Source of the DNA: UBA117 sp049975245
GTDB lineage: Archaea > Methanobacteriota > Methanobacteria > Methanobacteriales > Methanobacteriaceae
Assembly (NCBI GenBank): GCA_049975245.1
Contig: JBNGDB010000015.1
Span: 1-57,299, forward strand
Direction of reading: 5' to 3'
DNA length: 57,299 bases
The notes beneath the pieces were generated by a model. It was not told where the DNA came from. It was given only the letters and a program-made list of their open reading frames with translations, and made no database searches. Of the stretch, positions 44,494 through 53,813 are shown one piece after another (positions within the stretch are counted from its first letter, which is position 1; the number at the start of each line of letters is the position of its first letter). The translations under genes and the position numbers were made by a program.

Positions 44494-46569
44494 TTGGGAA
44501 TAATAAAAGGTAGAATGGTGGATTTAAAAGGCAGAGGACTCCCTTGCAATTTGGAATTACTGGTTGTAACTGGAATATGCAATAAAAATACTATTGGACA
44601 TTTTACGACCGATTCCGGGGGATATTTTGAGATAGATAATCCTTCCGATTATGGGAATATTATTTTCAACTTTTATGATGATAAAGGCTTAATTCGAGTC
44701 TTTGAAAAAGAAAAATTAGGGGATGTTATTGATTTTGGAGAAATTAAACCTAGTCAACAGAACATTGCTATTAACGGAAAAGTTATGGATGAGAAGGGAG
44801 AACCTATCCCGGGCCTTATGGTTACAGCAGTAGATGTGGATATGGGTCCTGATGATTTTTTAGGATGTGCCTGGACCGATAAAAATGGAGAATATTTTAT
44901 TTCATACGATCCTTCAAGATATCATTTCCATTTTGATAATGATAGTTTAAAAAAAGTTTCATTAAATCCATTGGAAATTATTAAAAGTTCGGTGAGCATA
45001 TTAGACCGTAATCCTGATATTTTGATAAAAGTTCATGATAAATTAGGGGTATTTGTAATTAAAGAAACGGAACTATATTCTGATGTAGAACAAGTAGTAA
45101 AGAAGATTGATGATGTAGTTATCCCCCGATGTTGGGTGGAGGGTTGGAATGTTACACTTGATCATGAATCTAACCCAAGATTGACCTATGATAACTCTTA
45201 TGAGCCCTTAATTGATAATGAACGTGCTCTAGAAGAAATAGTTGACTCTATAGAAAATGCTAATTCATATCTTTACCTAACCCAGTTTGAATTTCGTCCA
45301 GATTTCTTGGCCAAACCAGAAAAAGAAGGTGAAGCTGGAGTTACTCTTAGTGAAAAACTAATTGAGGCATCAGAGAGGGGAGTGAATATACGAATATTGG
45401 TAAACCAAAATCTTTTAGTCCCTGATGACTATGATGAGATTGCTGAACTTTTTAAAGATTCTTCTATTATTGTACGTCCTTTTACAGCCCAAGGACCACA
45501 TGTTATGCATGCTAAGATACTTTTAGTAGATGGAAAGGAGGCTTTCATAATTGGTTCTCCCTTTACGCAAAGTTATTGGGATACCATCAAACATTATATT
45601 TATGATCATAGGAGAGGATCCAAAGAAAAAAAGCCAGTTCACGATGTTTCTATTCATATTAAGGGGGGTAGTGTACCATTTATCGAGGAATACTTTATAG
45701 AATTATGGAACTACCTTTCTCGAGAAGAATATGATGGTCTGGACATTTTAAAACCCAAAAAATATTCATATGCTGCTGGAAACCATCCTATCCAGTTGGT
45801 ACGTTCTATTACCCCGGGGACATTAATTAAAAATGGTGAAAAGGGGATTTTGGAGATGTATAGGCGGGCCATAAGTAATGCGAGGGAATTTATTTACATG
45901 GAAAATCAATATTTTACCAATCGTTACATAGTTAAAGCTCTTAAAGCAGCTCTAGATAGTAATGAGGATCTACAAGTAATATTGGTTTTAAATGGAAATC
46001 CGGATATACCCACCTACCGTATTTGGCAGCATAGACGTCTTAAAAAGTTAGGTTTAGATTTAAATGGCCCTATTTTAGATCATCCGCAAATTGGTGTTTA
46101 TAACTTGTGGGGAATTGCCGCAGATAATGGAAAATATGGCCTGCAACCTTTTTATATTCACAGTAAAGTTTCAATGGCTGATGATAGATGGGCCACCATT
46201 GGCACTGCTAATTTGGATGGGAGTAGTTTGAGTGGTGCTGAAGAATTTAAACAAGTAACCAATCCGGAAATGAATCTAAATATGGAAATAAACGCCTTGA
46301 TTTTAGATTCGGATGACCCCGCAAATGGTAATATTAAAAATTTCAGGGAAGAACTTTGGGGTGAACATTTAGGACTTACTAATACGAAAAAACCAGAAGG
46401 CGGCTGGTTAGAATTGTGGAAAGATATTGCATTTAAAAATGTGGAACTTCTTAAAAAAGAAAAGCCTTCCATGATAGGAAATGTTTTACCTTATACTCCC
46501 GAGAGAACTGCATTAAACAAATTAAAATCTTTAGGAATATTAAATGATAATATAAAGGTGATGGACTAA
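44494..46569 (+). CDS. Phospholipase D-type protein with regulatory-like domains
   Basis: A 691-residue protein. Two beta-sandwich modules like carboxypeptidase regulatory-like domains (about 1-80 and 90-185, IKGRMVDLKGRGLP and INGKVMDEKGEPIPG) precede a phospholipase D fold. Both HKD motifs are present: HAKILLVDG (His339) and HSKVSMADD (His556), as is GSPF and GTANLDGSS. PLD-type enzymes cleave or transfer phosphodiesters, including cardiolipin formation. No signal peptide is obvious. Start is TTG after a GGGGG ribosome-binding site. The target could be a lipid or a nucleic acid. Confidence 0.85.
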   Translation: MGIIKGRMVDLKGRGLPCNLELLVVTGICNKNTIGHFTTDSGGYFEIDNPSDYGNIIFNFYDDKGLIRVFEKEKLGDVIDFGEIKPSQQNIAINGKVMDEKGEPIPGLMVTAVDVDMGPDDFLGCAWTDKNGEYFISYDPSRYHFHFDNDSLKKVSLNPLEIIKSSVSILDRNPDILIKVHDKLGVFVIKETELYSDVEQVVKKIDDVVIPRCWVEGWNVTLDHESNPRLTYDNSYEPLIDNERALEEIVDSIENANSYLYLTQFEFRPDFLAKPEKEGEAGVTLSEKLIEASERGVNIRILVNQNLLVPDDYDEIAELFKDSSIIVRPFTAQGPHVMHAKILLVDGKEAFIIGSPFTQSYWDTIKHYIYDHRRGSKEKKPVHDVSIHIKGGSVPFIEEYFIELWNYLSREEYDGLDILKPKKYSYAAGNHPIQLVRSITPGTLIKNGEKGILEMYRRAISNAREFIYMENQYFTNRYIVKALKAALDSNEDLQVILVLNGNPDIPTYRIWQHRRLKKLGLDLNGPILDHPQIGVYNLWGIAADNGKYGLQPFYIHSKVSMADDRWATIGTANLDGSSLSGAEEFKQVTNPEMNLNMEINALILDSDDPANGNIKNFREELWGEHLGLTNTKKPEGGWLELWKDIAFKNVELLKKEKPSMIGNVLPYTPERTALNKLKSLGILNDNIKVMD

Positions 46570-46686
46570 TTGAATTGTAATTATTTTAATTAATTAATCA
46601 AATTTTATAAAATAAATTTCATATTATTTCTTAATATTTTCTTAATATCTGCTTATAAAAAATCTTACAAGATTTAAACAATAATT

Positions 46687-47334
46687 CTATTCTAAAATTC
46701 CATTATTCAAATTGAAGTCTGTATCTGAATATTTAGATAGGTTAATATCATCGGTAAATGTTATAATACTGAATTTTTGTTTTAAACTTTTTATAAGTTC
46801 CATTACATTCGCACTACTTGATTTAGAGAGTTTAAATGTTGGTTCATCAATTAAAATAAGTTTAGGTTTATTTATTATAGCTCGAGCTATACTTGCTATT
46901 AGTTGAAATTCTGTTGATAATTCCTGCGGATAACTGTGTATATCGTCTACTCCTAACTTTTTTAGTGTTTCGATGGCTAAAGTTTGATCTTTTACATTCA
47001 TGGGTAACATAACATTTTCTAATAAAGTTAAATAATCCAATAAATTAGGATAGGGCGGAACAAAGCCGATTTCATTGCGTATAAAGTATAATCTTTTTTC
47101 TTCAGGGATGTTTTTAATGTCAGTCCCATTAAAAATCAATGTACCAGAGGATGGACTTTCCAATAGTCCGATAATTCTCATAAGAGTTGATTTTCCAGAA
47201 CCTGAAGGACCAACAACTAGTGATAGTTCTTTTTTAATGAATTCAGCACTTATTTTATGGAGTGCTATAATTTTTCCATCACCCTTCCTGTAGATTTTAT
47301 CCACATCTACTAATTTAATTATTATTTCAGACAG
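46687..47334 (-). CDS. ABC transporter ATP-binding protein (MacB/LolD type)
   Basis: About 215 residues. It has the Walker A GPSGSGKST, a Q loop in NEIGFVPPYPNLL, Walker B KLILIDEPTF and the switch ITFTDD in place of the common ITHD. The C loop (STEFQLIASIARA) differs from the canonical LSGGQ, so activity may be altered. The frame is open to TTG at 47352, but the GGGGG ribosome-binding site lies after that codon; CTG at 47334, which gives the typical MSEIII start and overlaps the permease stop, is most likely. It pairs with the upstream permease. Confidence 0.8.
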   Translation of the reverse strand: MSEIIIKLVDVDKIYRKGDGKIIALHKISAEFIKKELSLVVGPSGSGKSTLMRIIGLLESPSSGTLIFNGTDIKNIPEEKRLYFIRNEIGFVPPYPNLLDYLTLLENVMLPMNVKDQTLAIETLKKLGVDDIHSYPQELSTEFQLIASIARAIINKPKLILIDEPTFKLSKSSSANVMELIKSLKQKFSIITFTDDINLSKYSDTDFNLNNGILE

Positions 47335-48010
47335 GATTAAAAACCCCCTCAAAGCCGTTTTTTGATGCGATCCAGGCAGGATATAGACTTAAAAGAAAAC
47401 TTAAACCAGTTGTCACTATAATGGTTAGAAATATTAACCATAATGGTAGTGATAAGGTTAGGTTATTAATGTTAAGAATTTGGGTAAGGAGATACATACC
47501 TAAAATACCTAAAATTATGCCCAATAATGAAGATATAAATCCAATTAATGAACCTTCTACAGCAAGACTTAATATGATCTGTTTTTCTGTAAATCCCATT
47601 ATTTTAAGCAGTCCCACTTCCCTTTTTCTTTCTATTTCATTGAAGAACATGGTTGTGTAAATTCCTAAAACTCCAATTATAAGGATTAGGCTAGCTATTC
47701 CATCAATTAAATTTATAATCCAATTAATAATATTTAATATATTATTTGTTAAGGGATTTTGTTCTAATTTGATTCCTAACGTTTGACTAATATATTGGGT
47801 CAAGTTTTGGTTGATAGAATACTCATTATTACCTACTGATTGATTATCACTGTTAAAAGACTGGGCACGATCAAGAAAACTGGTAATACCTATACCTGAT
47901 CCTACTAATATGAGAAGTATTAAAACTCCAGCAGTAACGCTCAGGACGGTAAAAGTATTGCGGATTCGGTTTCTGCGCAGGTTTTTTAGTGCTAAAAGGT
48001 AAATTCCCAT
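47327..48010 (-). CDS. FtsX/MacB-type ABC permease, compact form
   Basis: About 227 residues with four membrane helices. One is near the N-terminus (after LALKNLRRNRIRN), followed by a short external loop of only about 70 residues and three C-terminal helices with the FNEIERKREVGLLKIMGFTEKQI motif. Most family members have a much larger external domain, so this is a shrunken version. ATG at 48010 is preferred because GAGG lies six bases before it. The stop overlaps the start of the ATPase gene. The exported or extracted molecule is unknown. Confidence 0.82.
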   Translation of the reverse strand: MGIYLLALKNLRRNRIRNTFTVLSVTAGVLILLILVGSGIGITSFLDRAQSFNSDNQSVGNNEYSINQNLTQYISQTLGIKLEQNPLTNNILNIINWIINLIDGIASLILIIGVLGIYTTMFFNEIERKREVGLLKIMGFTEKQIILSLAVEGSLIGFISSLLGIILGILGMYLLTQILNINNLTLSLPLWLIFLTIIVTTGLSFLLSLYPAWIASKNGFEGVFNPV

Positions 48011-48088
48011 GTATAGCCTCATAACTTTTTTTAACTTAAAAAAATTATTTAATTTGCTGATTTAATAATCCTAGTTTTTAATGTAAAT

Positions 48089-49447
48089 TTATCCTTCTAA
48101 TTTTTCAATTTCCTCAATTTCTTCCACATAATTATCAATTTTAAATTTTCTGCGCAAACCATTGGCATTCATGTATCTGACTTTTCCAAAAATCTCTCTT
48201 TCCTTCCATGCCCGATCATGTTTTCCAAAACACCAGGCTACCCCAGTATAACCGTTTGCATCGCGACCATCAATTTCATATTTATTATTAAGATAAATAG
48301 CTATTTTAAAAGCTTCAGATGGATTTTCAGTCCATTCTAGGATCTTTTTACCCCAGTACATTCTCATATATCCGTGCATTTTACCTCTTACTATCATTTC
48401 TTTTTGAGCAGCATTCCAGTAGGGGTCATGTGTTTTGGCATTCTCTAATTCTTCCAAGCTATAGATATATTCTCTTTTATCAGCTTCATGTTCCCTCAGA
48501 GTCTTTCTGGGCCATTCAGGCAAGCCTTCCAATGAATCGTAATGGGGATTATAATAGACATAATTCATACTTAACTCCCTTCTAACAATCAATTCTTCCA
48601 GAAAACTATCTATGCCAGGGCTATCTGTTTTAATTGCTTCTAAAGCGATGTAAAGTGGTGATATTTGGCCAAAATGAAGATAAGGGCTCATATGAGATAA
48701 ATAATCTTGGGTGGGATCGTTTCTAAGATCTGGAAACAAATCAATCTTGTTTTTTAGAAATACTTTAAGATGTTTTAATGCTTCACTGGTTCCCCCTTTA
48801 TAGAAAACAACTTCCGGCACACTCTCATCAACTTTTAAATTTTTAATTAATGAATCAATATCATTCATATCTAATGACTCAAGATCATGCTCTATTCTAT
48901 TATTTTTAAGTGATCCAGATTTTAGGGGTATTAAAAAATCATCTAATATTTTATTTAGTTTTCTTCTAAGCGTTGCAGCAGAATATTCTTCTTTTTGTGT
49001 GACTGTTTCCACCGGTACCACTACATTGCTTTCTACCTGTATTAAGGGGCAATTTACATTTTTAGCAACATAATCTCTCCATGTTCGTTCTATTTTTAAA
49101 TAACCTCTATCAACTACAATCAAGGATGCATCTGCTCCTAATTTCGAAGCACCTATCTCTGGGGATTCATTTAGAATAACCAAATTAATGCCACGTTTTT
49201 TTAGAGTAGATTTTACTTCTTTAAGTCCTTCTATCATAAAATAATAATGGCGACGGTTAGCTTCTGGAAAATCACTGGTTAAACCAAAATAAACTATTAA
49301 AGGAAGGTTTAATCTATTTGATAGTTCAATTGAATGTTCTAGGGCATGATTGTACTGTTCTCTTTGGGAAGACTGCATCCAGTAGAGAATAAACTTACCT
49401 TCTCTAATTTTCCTTGAATTTAAATTTTTTATTCTTTCCTTCTGTAT
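48089..49447 (-). CDS. phr: Class II deoxyribodipyrimidine photolyase
   Basis: About 452 residues. It repairs UV-made cyclobutane pyrimidine dimers with light and FAD. The N-terminus reads RIKNLNSRKIREGKFILYWMQSSQREQYNHAL, matching the class II opening, and the C-terminal FAD part contains YWGKKILEWTENP and DGRDANGYTGVAWCFGKHDRAW. The first ATG (49378) would cut off the conserved RI-YWM region, and no ATG, GTG or TTG occurs upstream in frame. ATA at 49447 lies nine bases after a GGGGGG run and is the best candidate. It is the last gene of a TspO-YbgA-photolyase set. Confidence 0.9.
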   Translation of the reverse strand: MQKERIKNLNSRKIREGKFILYWMQSSQREQYNHALEHSIELSNRLNLPLIVYFGLTSDFPEANRRHYYFMIEGLKEVKSTLKKRGINLVILNESPEIGASKLGADASLIVVDRGYLKIERTWRDYVAKNVNCPLIQVESNVVVPVETVTQKEEYSAATLRRKLNKILDDFLIPLKSGSLKNNRIEHDLESLDMNDIDSLIKNLKVDESVPEVVFYKGGTSEALKHLKVFLKNKIDLFPDLRNDPTQDYLSHMSPYLHFGQISPLYIALEAIKTDSPGIDSFLEELIVRRELSMNYVYYNPHYDSLEGLPEWPRKTLREHEADKREYIYSLEELENAKTHDPYWNAAQKEMIVRGKMHGYMRMYWGKKILEWTENPSEAFKIAIYLNNKYEIDGRDANGYTGVAWCFGKHDRAWKEREIFGKVRYMNANGLRRKFKIDNYVEEIEEIEKLEG

Positions 49448-49484
49448 AAATTTAAACCCCCCTTAATTTGAATTTGGTCTTAAA

Positions 49485-50450
49485 TTAAAATCCTCTGTTA
49501 TAAATAGTGGTTATAGGCATTAATTCTTCAGGATAAGGCTCAAAAAAGGTTTGTTTTGCTAAATATTCTTCATTAAAACGAACTATCCAGGATTTTAATA
49601 TATTCAAGTTAACTATAAGAGGTAATATGCCCTCCCGATATTTATTAATTGATTCAAGGAAAAATGATTTTTCCTGATGAGACAACTCTTTAGAGAAATA
49701 TCCCATAGAATGCATCAATATATTGATATTGGAGGTGTATGCTGGAGCTTTTTCCAATGCTTGGAGTAAATAATTTTCATAATCTCCAATTACTTCTTTT
49801 ATTGATTTATGTTCATGGTTAGCTACTATTCGGCCCATTTTTTGCGTTAAATTCTGGTTATAGGCCATTAACAAAAGTTTATTAGAAGAATGAAATTCAA
49901 TTAGATCATTTAATTTATTGGATTTTTTAATTTTACGAAAATCAGATAGCGCGTAAATCTTAGTTAGGAAATTTTCACGTATTTTAAGATTTCTAAGTCG
50001 CCCTTCATCCTCCACGGCTAAATATGGATATTTTTTAAAAACCTCTGAAGCAAAAGCTCCCACACCATCAGTACGGGGCCTACCCTCTTTTTGCCCGGGA
50101 TAGACTCTAACGGCTTTAACACCGCAAGATGGCGATTTATTTTTTAGAATAAAACCGTCAAAGTCTTCTAAAGAATTTAGATAAGTTTTTGCAAATTTTT
50201 TCATATTATCAGTTAGGCATCGTCCAGTTGCTGGCTGAAAGAGGTGCACTTCTTTGTTTAAATCAATTAGTCTTATGGGATCACGGGGTATTCCTAGGCC
50301 TATTTCTACTTCTGGGCAAACCGGCTGAAATTCAACATAGTCTTTTAATTGTTTTACAATATCGCTGCTGATTATAAGCCCATTGTAGCGGCAAGCTTCA
50401 AATTCTATACATTTACTGATAATTAATTTAGGTTTTTCGAATATTCTCAA
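49485..50450 (-). CDS. ybgA: DUF523/DUF1722 (YbgA-type) protein
   Basis: A 321-residue protein made of two conserved parts. Residues 1-155 are DUF523 with cysteine motifs (ISKCIEFEACRYNG, VCPEVEIGLGIPR, KNKSPSCGV) that could bind an iron-sulfur cluster. Residues 185-310 are DUF1722 (YbgA), with LMAYNQNLTQKMGRIVANHEHKS. In Escherichia coli ybgA lies next to phr, as here. It starts at TTG after GGGAGGA and ends 37 bases before the photolyase start. Function is unproven; the neighbourhood links it to photorepair. Confidence 0.85.
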   Translation of the reverse strand: MRIFEKPKLIISKCIEFEACRYNGLIISSDIVKQLKDYVEFQPVCPEVEIGLGIPRDPIRLIDLNKEVHLFQPATGRCLTDNMKKFAKTYLNSLEDFDGFILKNKSPSCGVKAVRVYPGQKEGRPRTDGVGAFASEVFKKYPYLAVEDEGRLRNLKIRENFLTKIYALSDFRKIKKSNKLNDLIEFHSSNKLLLMAYNQNLTQKMGRIVANHEHKSIKEVIGDYENYLLQALEKAPAYTSNINILMHSMGYFSKELSHQEKSFFLESINKYREGILPLIVNLNILKSWIVRFNEEYLAKQTFFEPYPEELMPITTIYNRGF

Positions 50451-50466
50451 ACTAAATTCCTCCCTT

Positions 50467-50958
50467 TTAATTTAAAAGGTATATGGAATAATTAAGATAC
50501 GTTGCAATTGAAACCCAAATCAGATAGGGTATTAGAAGTAATCCTGCAGCCTTTGATATTCGGTAAAAGAGAATTATATTGATTAAAATGACAATCCATA
50601 GAATTAATATTTCTATAAGGCCACCTAAAATGGATTTTAAACCAAAAAATATCACTGACCATAAAAGATTTAAAATTAGCTGTAAACCAAAAACAGTAAG
50701 GGCAATTTTTACATCATTTCGATTTAGACCCTTCTTCCAAACTAAATAGGCGGATATACCTATAAGTATGTAAAGAGTGGTCCAGATTGGTCCAAATGCC
50801 CAGTTTGGAGGAGTCCACCAGGGTTTGTTTAGGGTTATATACCATGTTGTTAAAGAATCAAAAGTAAAAATTGAACCAATAAATCCAGTAATTAAGGTTA
50901 ATCCAACTGCAGTTATCAATTTTGGTATTTGGTATCCTTTATTTTTCTCCAATTTCAC
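50467..50958 (-). CDS. TspO/MBR family protein
   Basis: A 163-residue membrane protein with five helices. The tryptophan-rich signature is present: LNKPWWTPPNWAFGPIWTTLY and LNLLWSVIFFGLKS. TspO proteins bind porphyrins and other hydrophobic ligands and respond to stress or light in bacteria. GTG start follows GCGTGGT. It lies 16 bases before the ybgA-type gene on the same strand, so it likely belongs to the photolyase transcript. Confidence 0.92.
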   Translation of the reverse strand: MKLEKNKGYQIPKLITAVGLTLITGFIGSIFTFDSLTTWYITLNKPWWTPPNWAFGPIWTTLYILIGISAYLVWKKGLNRNDVKIALTVFGLQLILNLLWSVIFFGLKSILGGLIEILILWIVILINIILFYRISKAAGLLLIPYLIWVSIATYLNYSIYLLN

Positions 50959-51078
50959 ACCACGCCATAGATTTTTTTTTATTTGGATTATTCTATAAAT
51001 TTTCCAATTACAATTGATGGAATGGGATAAGAAGAATTTATTTATGAATTGTTAATTTTTGGTTACAATATAAACAGA

Positions 51079-52071
51079 TTAAAGTAATTTAGCTTTATCA
51101 TAAACATTTTTAAGGGTCTGCATATCAACACTGGTATAAATTTGGGTGGTACTTAAATTGGAATGACCTAGAAGCTGTTGTATGGCTCTAATATCTACTC
51201 CATTTTTTAAAAGATGTGTCGCAAATGAATGTCTTAATATGTGAGGAGTTACCTTCTTTTTAATTCCAGCACATTGTGCATATTTCTTAATAATCATCTG
51301 CACATACCGAGGGGTCAAATGATTACCAAAACGATTTATAAAGAGCGCATCACTATCATCCGTTCTTTTTTTAAGATAATCATCCATTAATATTTTAGTA
51401 TTCTCGTCAAAAAGGACTATACGATCCTTTTCACCTTTACCCCTTATCCTGATAGTACGTTCCCCTAAATCCACATCATCAGTATGTAAAGAAACCAATT
51501 CTGAAACCCTTAACCCAGCCGAATAGAGAAGGGCTAGTATTACCTTGTTTCGAACATTTAAAAGATTTTGTGAAGGATTTTCAGTATATTCTTGATCCAT
51601 AGCATTTATCAAATTTTTAACTTCAGTTTCATTTAATGATTTAGGAAGAGATTTGGTTCTTTTAGGAGTTTGCACATCGTCTAAAATTTTAAGATCACCA
51701 AATTCAAAAAATTTTTTAACAACAACTGTTACTAAATAAATATAATTCTGTGAAACCTGTTTTTCTCTTTTCAAGTATTGTATATACCTTTTAAAAGATC
51801 TTAAAACTCTTTTTTCATCATAAAGATCTTTTTCATTTTTTAAAAATTTATAAAAATTAGTTACAATGGATTTGTAGGTTTTTATAGTATTTTTTGAGTA
51901 GTTCCTTATTTCCAACTCTACTAAATAATCCTCTATCATCTCAGGAAAATTATAAGCTTCTAAAATATTAATATTAGGCGATAAATCTGATCCAGCGGCT
52001 ACAGATTTATCTAGTTCAGCCTCTGTTTTTTTATCACTTTTTTTCATTTTGTTATTGGAGTATGGATTCAT
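51079..52071 (-). CDS. xerA: Tyrosine recombinase XerA
   Basis: A 330-residue tyrosine recombinase. The N-terminal SAM-like DNA-binding domain is at about 45-130 (MIEDYLVELEIRNYSKNTIKTYKS), and the catalytic residues Arg188 (SAGLRVSE), Lys212, His277 and Arg280 (HILRHSF), His303 (LLGHSN) and Tyr312 (IYTSV) are complete. Archaeal XerA resolves chromosome dimers at dif. The first 40 residues are extra, polar and unordered; an internal start cannot be excluded. A dif-like site was not recognised. It stands alone on the minus strand before the LonB-like gene. Confidence 0.9.
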   Translation of the reverse strand: MNPYSNNKMKKSDKKTEAELDKSVAAGSDLSPNINILEAYNFPEMIEDYLVELEIRNYSKNTIKTYKSIVTNFYKFLKNEKDLYDEKRVLRSFKRYIQYLKREKQVSQNYIYLVTVVVKKFFEFGDLKILDDVQTPKRTKSLPKSLNETEVKNLINAMDQEYTENPSQNLLNVRNKVILALLYSAGLRVSELVSLHTDDVDLGERTIRIRGKGEKDRIVLFDENTKILMDDYLKKRTDDSDALFINRFGNHLTPRYVQMIIKKYAQCAGIKKKVTPHILRHSFATHLLKNGVDIRAIQQLLGHSNLSTTQIYTSVDMQTLKNVYDKAKLL

Positions 52072-52163
52072 TTTATCAGATAATAAGCTTTAAATGAATT
52101 TTATTTAAACCAATATTTAAATTTAATCCTATAATTTAATTTATACCCATTTATTTAAATTTT

Positions 52164-53675
52164 TTAGATATAACTTCTATCAACATGGTCATTAGGTGTT
52201 TTAGATTTTTTATTATGCATTTGTTGGGAACTGGAATAATCTTTGTTCATGGCATTTTCAAAGGAATCATATCTTTTCAAAATTTGATCTTCAATGGAAA
52301 TGGATTTTTTCACGGCAAAAGACATGTGTTTAGCATTTATAAATTCAGAACCTTCCATTACAGCAAAATCTCCAGCCATTCTAACTACACCACTTAGATC
52401 TCTGAGTCGAAGAGTATATGCATCATTTTGGTCGTCTATGAGTTTTGCTCTTTTTTTAGCATTTTCAATAAGTATTTCTACTGCTTTAAGTGTTGCATGT
52501 GGAATTTTACCGTCCATTTCAATTTCTTGTGCTACGAATTGAGCAAGTTTTGCCGCATTCTCTTCATTAGCAGGCATAGTTGTTCTCATTAATATTTCAT
52601 AACCTTCGCCCTGAATTCTAGAACGCAGAGGAGGCAGTATATATTGCACATCCCGTATATTACATGCTCCCACGAAAATAAAATCGCATGGTACATCAGA
52701 TACTTTAACTGAGCTTCCTGCACTCTGCGGGTTTCTCCCGACTATGGGAAAAACTTTGTCTTGCATGGCACTTAAAATATAACGCTGTAAGTTCGCTATG
52801 TGGACTATTTCATCTATAAATAGAACTCCTTCGTGCGCCTCATGTATTGCACCAGGAACTACTCTTTCATATGGTTGTGTTCCAAGATCGGGGTGTCCCC
52901 CATAGGGGTCGTGACGTACATCCCCTAATAGTTCTGTTTCACTAGCTCCCGTAGCTTGAATGAAAACCTTTCTTTCAATAGGTACTATTATATTTCGAGG
53001 TTTTTCCTCTACAATTTCTCTTCTCTTTTCCAGTGCATGCTGGTCCAATATTTTAACTTTATCTCCATCTATTCTTTCATAGATTACAACTTCTTCTTTA
53101 CCATTTAATATTCTAGTTGTAGTTACCCTTTCCTGTGGTATGTTAATTGCCCCGTCATTCATTTCAAACATTCCAAGAAGATCTCCTAGATGTTTTCTAC
53201 GGGCATTTATATGTGAAAATTTGTCCCCACCACATTCTGGACATATACTTTGATAGGCACTATTATAATTTCCACAATGGGCACATTTAAATCCTAATCT
53301 TTCTGCTACTGCTTCAGGCACACTTTTTGGACTAACTATATCTCCTTCTGCTATCTGAATTTCTTTTTGCTCGTTTTTAATTTCATTTATTGTTTTTATT
53401 TCTACAAAAGGTCTTTCTGGCCGTTCTGGGTTATGAACCACGGTTATCTCTTCTTTTGCCTGGTTAAGATGAAATGAAATTGCCTGAGCAATTAGTGATT
53501 TCCCGATCCCCGGGGGCCCCACTAATAAAAGATTTCTTCTTTGTTTAGCAGCAATTTTTACAAATTTTATAATATCATCGTGCCCAATAACTCGTTCTAA
53601 TGGGTCTTTAGGTATTAAAATGTCTTTAGTGGATTCAATATCCTTAATAAACTCTTTGTTCATATTTACATACAT
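52164..53675 (-). CDS. LonB-like AAA ATPase with zinc ribbon, no protease domain
   Basis: A 503-residue protein. The AAA+ module matches archaeal LonB: Walker A GPPGIGKS (53-60), the VVHNPERPERPF segment, Walker B GVLFIDE (about 283-289) and an RLRDLSGVVRMAGD sensor-2 region. Where membrane-bound LonB carries a hydrophobic hairpin, this protein has a zinc ribbon with Cys131, Cys134, Cys145 and Cys148. After the ATPase, it ends in a polar tail without Ser-Lys protease domain. It may be a remodelling ATPase rather than a protease. It lies upstream of xerA on the same strand and 140 bases after dnaG. Confidence 0.85.
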   Translation of the reverse strand: MYVNMNKEFIKDIESTKDILIPKDPLERVIGHDDIIKFVKIAAKQRRNLLLVGPPGIGKSLIAQAISFHLNQAKEEITVVHNPERPERPFVEIKTINEIKNEQKEIQIAEGDIVSPKSVPEAVAERLGFKCAHCGNYNSAYQSICPECGGDKFSHINARRKHLGDLLGMFEMNDGAINIPQERVTTTRILNGKEEVVIYERIDGDKVKILDQHALEKRREIVEEKPRNIIVPIERKVFIQATGASETELLGDVRHDPYGGHPDLGTQPYERVVPGAIHEAHEGVLFIDEIVHIANLQRYILSAMQDKVFPIVGRNPQSAGSSVKVSDVPCDFIFVGACNIRDVQYILPPLRSRIQGEGYEILMRTTMPANEENAAKLAQFVAQEIEMDGKIPHATLKAVEILIENAKKRAKLIDDQNDAYTLRLRDLSGVVRMAGDFAVMEGSEFINAKHMSFAVKKSISIEDQILKRYDSFENAMNKDYSSSQQMHNKKSKTPNDHVDRSYI

Positions 53676-53813
53676 TATGATACCTCTTTAAGGTTTTTTA
53701 ATACAAACCTCATTATTGCCCATTTAAAATCAAATAATAAAAAAATTATGAAAATTGTTTTATAATTAAAAATGTATAAATTGTAAACTCATAATATGAG
53801 TTACAATTTAACC

